Below are positions 5,943 to 10,754 of a DNA stretch of 10,754 bases, piece after piece; position 1 is the first letter of the stretch, and each line of letters opens with the position of its first letter. The position numbers and the translations under genes were made by a program. The stretch spans positions 1-10,754 of the forward strand of contig JAEUJR010001067.1 in the NCBI GenBank assembly GCA_016793585.1, in the 5' to 3' direction. The notes under the pieces were generated by a model. It made no database searches. It was given only the letters and a program-made list of their open reading frames with translations, and was not told the origin of the DNA. This DNA is from Archangium sp. (GTDB taxonomy: Bacteria; Myxococcota; Myxococcia; Myxococcales; Myxococcaceae).

Positions 5943-6571
5943 CCGTCTTGCGACTCACCGGCCGCAACGGCTCGCACTTCACCCGCGTGGTGCGAGTCGT
6001 CGCGCACGAGCTGAAGCTGCCGCTCGAGCTGAACGTGGTGACCGACCTCATGAGCCTCGACGTGAAGGACTACGGCGGGCACCCGGCGTTCAAGATTCCC
6101 ACGCTGCAGGTCGAAGACGCCCTGCTCTTCGGCACCGACAACATCTGCAACCGGCTCGTCGAGCTCGCGGGCCGGGCCGACGACCCACGCGTCGTGCGCT
6201 CGCGCCACCTCACGACCGACCTGCTGCGCAGCGCGCAGGAGCTCGTGTGGCACGCGATGTCGGTGCAGGTGCAGCTGATCATCGGCGTGCGCATCGCGAA
6301 GCTACCGGCAGAGAACGCGTTCTTCGTGAAGGCGCGGCTCGGTCTGCACGGCGCGCTGGCGTGGCTCGACGAGCGCCTCGACCAGGTGCTCGCCGCCCTG
6401 CCCTCGCCGAGAGACCTGAGCGTGTTCGAGGTCTCGCTGTTCTGCCTGGTGGAGCACCTCGAGTTCCGCCCGATGGTGCCGCTCGACGACTTCCCGGGGC
6501 TTCGAGCCTTCGCGAAGCAGTTCGGCGAGCGGGAGTCGGCGCAGCTCACGGCGTACCGGGCTGACCGGTAG
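5939..6571 (+). CDS. Glutathione S-transferase-like protein
   Basis: The 210-aa protein has the length and layout of a soluble GST: a thioredoxin-like N-terminal domain (1-80) and an all-helical C-terminal domain (about 90-205). Seen are LTGRNGSHFTRVVRVVAHEL (helix 1 with S12 where a catalytic Ser/Cys is often found), HPAFKIPTL with the cis-Pro P54 that contacts the glutathione backbone, and FGTDNICNRLVE, where T66-D67 replace the usual E-S pair that binds the gamma-glutamyl group. The start overlaps the hydrolase stop by 4 bp and has GGAG (5928-5931) 7 nt upstream. It probably handles an electrophilic compound related to the hydrolase substrate, or has a non-enzymatic role. The 52-bp gap to the convergent rapZ shows only a weak imperfect stem near 6586-6612 and no T-run. 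Confidence 0.82.
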   Translation: MTVLRLTGRNGSHFTRVVRVVAHELKLPLELNVVTDLMSLDVKDYGGHPAFKIPTLQVEDALLFGTDNICNRLVELAGRADDPRVVRSRHLTTDLLRSAQELVWHAMSVQVQLIIGVRIAKLPAENAFFVKARLGLHGALAWLDERLDQVLAALPSPRDLSVFEVSLFCLVEHLEFRPMVPLDDFPGLRAFAKQFGERESAQLTAYRADR

Positions 6572-6623
6572 GCTGGTTTCGCATGGCGCTCGAAGCGGCG
6601 AGGCGAGTGCGCACGTCGACCCG

Positions 6624-7484
6624 TCACTCCTTGTCGAGGTCGCGGTCCCACACCTGCGTGGCAGCGCCGCCCGGCAGCTCCTTCACGCGGTCGGCGAGCA
6701 CCTGCGCGATGGCGACCGAGCGGTGTTTGCCGCCGGTGCAGCCGATGGCGACGGTCAGGTACGACTTCCCCTCCTTCTGGTACCGCGGGAGCAGGAACGC
6801 GAGCAGGCCGGCGGCGTGGTCGAGAAACTCCCACGTGTCGGGCCGGTCGACGACGTACGCGGCGACGCGCGGGTCTTTGCCCGTGAAGGCCTTCAGCTCG
6901 GGCACGAAGTACGGGTTGGGCAGGAAGCGCACGTCGAAGACGAGGTCGGCGTTGCTGGGCACGCCGTACTTGAAGCCGAACGACATCACCGTGACGGCCA
7001 GCTCGTGCGACGCCGCCTGGCCGAAGCGCGCGATGACCTGCCGGCGCAGCTCGTGCACCGTCATCGACGAGGTGTCGAGTACGTGCTCGGCGGCCTCCCG
7101 CAGCGGCTTGAGCACCGCGCGCTCGTTCGCGAGGCCCTCGGCGACGGTGCCGCGGCCGGCGAGCGGGTGACGGCGGCGAGTCTCGGAGTACCGGCGCGTG
7201 AGCGACTCGTCCGACGCGTCGAGGAAGAGCACCTGCACCTCGTGGCCGGCACGGCGGGCTTCGTCGATGACGTGGGGCGCGTCTTTCAAGAACTCGCCTT
7301 CGCGCACGTCGATGACGAAGGCGAGGCGCTGGTGGGTGTCGCCCAGCTCGGTCACCTTCAGGAGCAGCGGCGCAGGCAGGTTGTCGACGCACGAGAAGCC
7401 AGAGTCTTCGAGCGCCCGAATGGCCGTCGTCTTGCCGGCTCCCGACATGCCCGTGATGACCACGATGTGTTTCGCCGCCGACAT
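6624..7484 (-). CDS. rapZ: RNase adapter / nucleotide-binding protein RapZ (YvcJ family)
   Basis: The 286-aa product matches the RapZ/YvcJ family in length (about 285) and motifs. Residues 12-20 are the Walker A loop GMSGAGKTT, followed by the family signature SCVDNLP (31-37), [22 protein letters not shown] (86-108), and in the C-terminal domain [21 protein letters not shown] (180-192) and [11 protein letters not shown] (247-257). In E. coli RapZ binds GlcN6P and presents small RNAs to RNase E; in other phyla the role is less clear and the family binds and hydrolyses nucleotides. The start at ATG 7484 fits the family N-terminus (KHIVVITG); a TTG at 7505 is in frame but adds seven residues without support. 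Neither has a good ribosome binding site. The gene is usually near hprK, rpoN or PTS genes; here it converges on a GST gene and diverges from a kinase gene. Confidence 0.95.
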   Translation of the reverse strand: MSAAKHIVVITGMSGAGKTTAIRALEDSGFSCVDNLPAPLLLKVTELGDTHQRLAFVIDVREGEFLKDAPHVIDEARRAGHEVQVLFLDASDESLTRRYSETRRRHPLAGRGTVAEGLANERAVLKPLREAAEHVLDTSSMTVHELRRQVIARFGQAASHELAVTVMSFGFKYGVPSNADLVFDVRFLPNPYFVPELKAFTGKDPRVAAYVVDRPDTWEFLDHAAGLLAFLLPRYQKEGKSYLTVAIGCTGGKHRSVAIAQVLADRVKELPGGAATQVWDRDLDKE

Positions 7485-7548
7485 GAGGCCGCGCAGCGTA
7501 CTCAATGAACGTCGTGCGTCAGCTCACGAATCAGGCGGGGCTGACGTC

Positions 7549-7566
7549 TGTCTGGCCCACCAGACA
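7549..7566. promoter_or_regulatory. Perfect inverted repeat upstream of the kinase gene
   Basis: TGTCTGG-CCCA-CCAGACA has perfect 7-bp arms and a 4-nt centre. It lies in the 94-bp divergent gap between rapZ and the kinase gene and ends 12 nt before the kinase start at 7579. It could be an operator, or a hairpin in the leader of the kinase mRNA that masks the weak ribosome binding region. The sequence alone cannot tell which. Confidence 0.5.
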
Positions 7567-7578
7567 TAGAGTGGCGCG

Positions 7579-10260
7579 GTGGGGACTCCGGCAGACGAGG
7601 CGACGACGTTGCCCAGCGCAGCAGGCGCCGGGCCTCAGCTCGCGCGGGGCCAGGCCATCGGCCGCTACCTCGTGCTCGAGGCCATCGGCTCGGGCTCGAT
7701 GGGGGTCGTCTACGCCGCGTGGGACCCGAGCCTCGACCGCAAGGTGGCCCTGAAGCTCGTGCGGCGCGCGGGCAACGACGAGGTGCTCGACGCGCGGCTG
7801 CTGCGCGAAGCGAAGGCCCTCGCCCGGCTCTCGCACCCGAACGTCGTCGGCGTTCACGACGCGGGCACCCACGAGACCCAGGTGTTCCTCGCGATGGAGT
7901 TCGTCGAGGGTGTCACGCTCACCCAGTGGCTGCAGCAACGGCCGCACCCGTGGCAGCAGGTGCTGGCCGTCTTCATCGGCGCTGGTGAAGGCCTGGCCGC
8001 GGCACATCGTGCGCAGCTCGTTCATCGGGACTTCAAGCCAGACAACGTGCTCGTCGACCCGACAGGGCGGGCGCGCGTCACCGACTTCGGCCTCGCGAGA
8101 GACGCCGCCGCGCCTGCGCTCGAGACGACGATTCCACGCGCCGAGGCGAGCGCGCTCGTCACCCGCGAGGGCTCGCTCACCGGAACCCCGGCGTACATGT
8201 CACCCGAGCAGTTCCGCGGGCAGCACGCCGACGCGCGGTCTGATCAGTTCTCGTACTGCGTCGCGCTCTACGAGGCGCTGTGGGGCCATCGGCCATTCGA
8301 AGGGAAGTCGCTCGGCGAGCTCGAGGCCGCGGTGCTCCAGGGCCGACTGATTCCACCCCCGCCGTCGAAGGTGCCACGTCGGGTGCGTGAGGCGGTGCTG
8401 CGCGGGCTCGCGACAGAGCCGTCTGCACGGCACCAGAACCTCGAGGCCCTGCTGAAAGAGCTGCAGGCGAAGCCGCTCGTGACGACGGGGCGCGCCGTCG
8501 TCGGGGTGGCGGCGGTCGTTGCGCTCGTCGCAGGCAGCGCGCTGTGGGCACGGGAGTCGAAGCTGCGCTGCACCGGCGCCGAGCTGAAGCTGCACGGCGT
8601 GTGGGACGCCGAGCGGCGACGGGTGGCCGAGGCTGCGTTCGTCGCGACGAAGGCGCCGGGTGCGGGGAGCGCAGCCCAGCGCGCGTTCGATGCGCTCGAT
8701 GCCTATGCGAGCGCGTGGGTGACGATGCACACCGAGGCATGCCGGGCGACTCGCGTCACCGGCGAGCAGTCAGAAGCCGTGATGGACCGACGCATGCGCT
8801 GCCTCGCGCGACGACGTGACGAGCTCGATGCGCAGGCGGCGCTGTTCGAGAAGGCAACTCCAGAGATCGTCGCGCGCGCGGCGCAGGCGGCGGGCGCGTT
8901 GAGCCTGCTGGCTCCGTGCGCCGACCTCGAGGCGCTGCGAATCGAAGGGCCGGCCATCGAGAACGCGGGGCTCGCGGGTCGAGTCACCGAGCTTCGCCGC
9001 GCCGTGGCCGACGTGAAGGCGCTCAAGAACAGCGGCCGCTACGCGAAGGCCATCGAGCGCGCAGAGGCCTTGCTGCCCGAGGTGCGCTCGCTCGGGTACC
9101 AGCCGGTGCTCGCAGAGCTGCTCGCGCAACTCGGCGAGGCGCAGGAGCCCGCCGGGCAGTTGGACGCAGCCGAGAAGTCGTTCGAGGCGGCGCTGTTCGA
9201 AGCCGAGGCGTGCCGTCATGACGAGGTGGTCGCCCTCGCGTCGATTCGGCTCGTGCTGGTGACCGGCGCGCGCAGGGGCAAGCCCGACGCCTCGAAGGTG
9301 TGGGAGAAGCACGCGACCGCCGCCATCGCGCGCCTGGGCTCGAGGCCCGAGCTCGAAGCCGACTTGAACGACCACGCGGCGAGCACGCTGATGGCGCAGC
9401 GAAAGCCAGAAGACGCGCTCGCGAGACATCGAGTGGCCCTGCAGCTCAGAGAGAAGGCTCTCGGGTCAGCGCACCCGTATGTCGCGGCGTCGCTGAACAA
9501 CATGGCGAACGCGCTGGTCGAGCTGGGGCGGCTCGACGAGGCCGAAGCGGCGTACCGACGGGCGCGTGAGGTGTACGAGCGCGCGTTGGGTCCCGAGCAT
9601 CCGCGAGTGGCGATGGCGTGGGACAACCTGGCCAACCTCTTCGACGCGCGCGGCGACATGAAGCAGTTGGCCGAGACCGCCGAGAAGGGGCTCGTGCTGC
9701 GGGAGCGCGTGTTGCCGCCGGGGCACCCGGAGCTTGGGATCTCGCTGATTCACGTGGCCGTCGCGCAGTCGTTCCGCGGTGAACACGCCGCGGCCATCAG
9801 CGGCATGGAGCGCGCGGTGCAGATTCTGAGTGGCGGGCCAGGGCCGACGCACCCGCTGACGCTCGAGGCGATGGCGTATCTCGGTGACGCGCTCGGGGCG
9901 GCGGGCCGGCATGCCGAGGCGCTGGAGCAGTTCGAGCAGGTGCTTCGAGTCGAGGCGCCGCCGCCGATTCGGCTCCGTGCGCAGGTGGGCGCCGCGACCC
10001 AGCTCCAGGCGCTCGGCAAGACGACGGACGCGGCCGCGAGACTCGAAGACGCGCTGCGTGACGCCGTCGGTCAGCCGCCGTCAGTGCCGCAAGCACGGGC
10101 GGAGTTGTTGCTCGGCCGGCTGGTGTTGGCGCGAGGCGACCGGCTTCGCGCGAAGGTGTTGGTCGAGCAGGCTCGTGAGGCGTGCGTGAAGAGCGGGTCG
10201 AATGTGTTGCTGCTCGCGGAGATCGACGGAGCCGCGAAGCTGATGGAGACGGCCCGGTGA
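7579..10260 (+). CDS. Membrane-bound Ser/Thr protein kinase with C-terminal TPR sensor region
   Basis: The 893-aa protein is a Hanks-type kinase. The cytoplasmic kinase domain spans about 30-295: Gly loop IGSGSMGVVY (36-45), catalytic K59 in VALK, E77 in REAKAL, HRDFKPDN (149-156, D151 the catalytic base; Arg before it marks an RD kinase activated by loop phosphorylation), DFG (169-171), a long Thr/Ser-containing activation loop, and MSPEQ (207-211). One membrane helix follows (about 305-323). The rest should be outside the membrane: a Cys-containing linker (C331, C388, C408, C447) with CTGAELKLHGVWD and a MRCLARRRDEL motif seen in many myxobacterial kinases, then helical and TPR repeats (about 470-890), clearest at 600-790 (LNNMANALVELGRLDEAEAAY, LGPEHPRVA). 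The TPRs may bind a ligand or partner and signal inwards. The GTG start at 7579 has only a weak GAG upstream, but the domain begins correctly; no better start exists before the Gly loop. Confidence 0.9.
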   Translation: MGTPADEATTLPSAAGAGPQLARGQAIGRYLVLEAIGSGSMGVVYAAWDPSLDRKVALKLVRRAGNDEVLDARLLREAKALARLSHPNVVGVHDAGTHETQVFLAMEFVEGVTLTQWLQQRPHPWQQVLAVFIGAGEGLAAAHRAQLVHRDFKPDNVLVDPTGRARVTDFGLARDAAAPALETTIPRAEASALVTREGSLTGTPAYMSPEQFRGQHADARSDQFSYCVALYEALWGHRPFEGKSLGELEAAVLQGRLIPPPPSKVPRRVREAVLRGLATEPSARHQNLEALLKELQAKPLVTTGRAVVGVAAVVALVAGSALWARESKLRCTGAELKLHGVWDAERRRVAEAAFVATKAPGAGSAAQRAFDALDAYASAWVTMHTEACRATRVTGEQSEAVMDRRMRCLARRRDELDAQAALFEKATPEIVARAAQAAGALSLLAPCADLEALRIEGPAIENAGLAGRVTELRRAVADVKALKNSGRYAKAIERAEALLPEVRSLGYQPVLAELLAQLGEAQEPAGQLDAAEKSFEAALFEAEACRHDEVVALASIRLVLVTGARRGKPDASKVWEKHATAAIARLGSRPELEADLNDHAASTLMAQRKPEDALARHRVALQLREKALGSAHPYVAASLNNMANALVELGRLDEAEAAYRRAREVYERALGPEHPRVAMAWDNLANLFDARGDMKQLAETAEKGLVLRERVLPPGHPELGISLIHVAVAQSFRGEHAAAISGMERAVQILSGGPGPTHPLTLEAMAYLGDALGAAGRHAEALEQFEQVLRVEAPPPIRLRAQVGAATQLQALGKTTDAAARLEDALRDAVGQPPSVPQARAELLLGRLVLARGDRLRAKVLVEQAREACVKSGSNVLLLAEIDGAAKLMETAR

Positions 10261-10264
10261 GGTA

Positions 10265-10277
10265 GCGACGCCGTCGC
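10265..10277 (+). terminator. Possible terminator stem after the kinase gene
   Basis: GCGAC-GCC-GTCGC, a 5-bp stem with 3-nt loop, begins 5 nt after the kinase stop; GCGAC recurs at 10289-10293, so an alternative stem is possible. No T-run follows, so intrinsic termination is unproven. Confidence 0.25.
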
Positions 10278-10408
10278 CACTGGCGCTCGCGACGCACGGC
10301 TGAGCGTTGGCGATGTCCGAGAAGAGCGAAAGGCTCGGAGCGAGCGCGGGATGGTGATGGTGCCTGAAGCCTCGATTGTGCGCGGGTCGCGAGGAATCGC
10401 CCCGGGTC

Positions 10409-10423
10409 CGAGGCCGATGGCCG
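10409..10423 (+). repeat. Partial third copy of the repeat motif
   Basis: CGAGGCCGATGGCCG differs by one base from CGAGGTCGATGGCCG in copy A (10484-10498) and by two from the copy B form (10628-10642). The bases after it (TCGGCGCCCCTCC) also recall copy A (TCGGGGCCCTCC). It is probably a truncated unit to the left of copy A. Confidence 0.5.
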
Positions 10424-10449
10424 CTGCAGTCGGCGCCCCTCCTTCCGAA

Positions 10450-10570
10450 GCGCTTCGCAGCTCGTGGCCGATACCTCGCTCGCCGAGGTCGATGGCCGAC
10501 GGTCGCGTCGGGGCCCTCCCATGGTTAGATAGTCTATCTAACTATCTCCACCTTGAATCGGGCCCCACCG
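10450..10570 (+). repeat. Diverged tandem repeat, copy A
   Basis: This block is related to copy B (10590-10711). Shared segments, in order, are a 17-nt identity (GCGCTTCGCAGCTCGTG), CGAGGTCGATG, CGGTCGCGTCGG, a palindrome at the same place, CCTTGAA and CCACCG. Offsets between copies run from 140 to 145 bp, so small indels have built up. Inside are a stem ACCTCG-N5-CGAGGT (10473-10489) and the 9-bp-arm palindrome at 10524-10542. Confidence 0.75.
10524..10542. repeat. Palindrome in repeat copy A
   Basis: GTTAGATAG-T-CTATCTAAC is a perfect inverted repeat with 9-bp arms around a single T. It is AT-rich in a GC-rich region. The equivalent position in copy B (10666-10684) keeps most of the pairing with different bases. 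Confidence 0.8.
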
Positions 10571-10589
10571 TCCGAACCGCGCACACTCG

Positions 10590-10711
10590 GCGCTTCGCAG
10601 CTCGTGACCGACGCCGTCCCTCGCGTTCGAGGTCGATGACCGCGCGGTCGCGTCGGCCCCCGATAGTTGGAGAGTCTCTCTCACCGTCTCTGCCTTGAAG
10701 CGCCGCCACCG
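10590..10711 (+). repeat. Diverged tandem repeat, copy B
   Basis: This is the second copy of the unit at 10450-10570 with the same order of conserved segments. Its stem is CCTCG-CGTT-CGAGG (10619-10632), and its palindrome is the imperfect GTTGGAGAG-T-CTCTCTCAC (10666-10684). A 19-bp spacer separates it from copy A. Confidence 0.75.
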
Positions 10712-10754
10712 GAGCGCCCCTTCGACTCAAGCGGCCGCCGGTCGACGAGGTGGC

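Larger units (their letters stand above)
10261..10754. other. Non-coding region with diverged tandem repeats
   Basis: No credible gene is seen in the last 494 bp. Open frames here give Arg/Ser/Pro-rich translations without any family look, and their codons cut across the repeats. From about 10409 onward the DNA is made of related blocks (see the repeat entries). An AT-rich patch (10521-10550) stands out in the GC-rich surroundings. The region runs off the window, so more copies may follow. Confidence 0.7.

Noticed and set aside
6572..6623. Possible terminator between the convergent GST and rapZ genes.
   Set aside because: Only an imperfect stem with a bulge near 6586-6612 is seen, and there is no T-run on either strand.
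6070..7392. A 440-codon minus-strand frame overlapping rapZ and the GST gene.
   Set aside because: It is in the wrong frame for the rapZ motifs, is low-complexity (Arg/Ala/Pro), and crosses two well-supported genes.
7485..7505. TTG at 7505 as the start of RapZ.
   Set aside because: It adds seven residues not found in the family; the ATG at 7484 gives the standard N-terminus and length.
10524..10542. The palindrome contains GTTRRRY and RYYYAAC, the consensus ends of integron attC sites.
   Set aside because: The order is reversed compared with attC (GTT first, AAC last), there are no separate L boxes, and any palindrome starting GTTAGAT shows both motifs. No integrase or cassette genes are present.
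10351..10698. A 115-codon plus-strand frame in the tail region.
   Set aside because: The translation is Arg/Ser/Pro-rich without recognisable features, and the repeat offsets (140-145 bp) are not multiples of three, so the two copies are read in different frames.
10409..10711. Possible CRISPR-like array.
   Set aside because: The units are long, diverged and contain indels. There is no regular short repeat with unique spacers and no cas genes nearby.

Overview
The window is GC-rich, densely coded bacterial chromosome. The best taxonomic guess is Myxococcota. The main reason is the large membrane-bound Ser/Thr kinase whose kinase domain is fused through one membrane helix to a Cys-containing linker and a TPR array, an architecture very common in myxobacteria. 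The secreted proteins of unknown function and third-position GC bias fit this. No rRNA, tRNA, CRISPR or insertion sequence was seen.

Layout from left to right. (1) 1-1309, minus strand: an operon of at least three small exported proteins. Transcription order is the 159-aa protein (830-1309), the 251-aa protein (48-803), then a gene of which only the first 17 codons lie in the window (1-51). All three have GGAG exactly 8 nt before the ATG. The two complete proteins seem to share a four-cysteine C-terminal module. (2) 1491-3050, plus: a bacterial GH3-family acyl-adenylating enzyme, divergent from the operon. (3) 3216-6571: a compact cluster with a TesB-like acyl-CoA thioesterase (minus), a divergent GlxA-type AraC regulator (plus), and a dienelactone hydrolase-glutathione S-transferase pair (plus, ATGA overlap). 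(4) 6624-7484, minus: rapZ, away from its usual PTS/hprK neighbours. (5) 7579-10260, plus: the 893-aa kinase-TPR protein. (6) 10261-10754: almost 500 bp with no credible gene, holding a diverged tandem repeat of about 140 bp period with internal palindromes.

The most informative discovery is a 39-bp element present twice in inverted orientation (4046-4084 and 5061-5099, 32 of 39 positions identical), bracketing the GlxA-type regulator gene. Each copy points towards a metabolic gene and stops almost the same distance from its start codon: 32 nt before the thioesterase ATG and 33 nt before the hydrolase ATG. The first copy also ends 2 nt before the regulator's own ATG, and the second includes the regulator's last four codons and its stop. 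This looks like the operator of a self-contained regulon: one regulator, autoregulated, controlling thioesterase on one side and hydrolase plus GST on the other. The likely theme is turnover or detoxification of an acyl, lactone or electrophilic compound, but the substrate cannot be read from the sequence.

Limits: all family calls come from motif recognition by eye, without database searches. Start codons of the GH3 gene and the kinase are uncertain.
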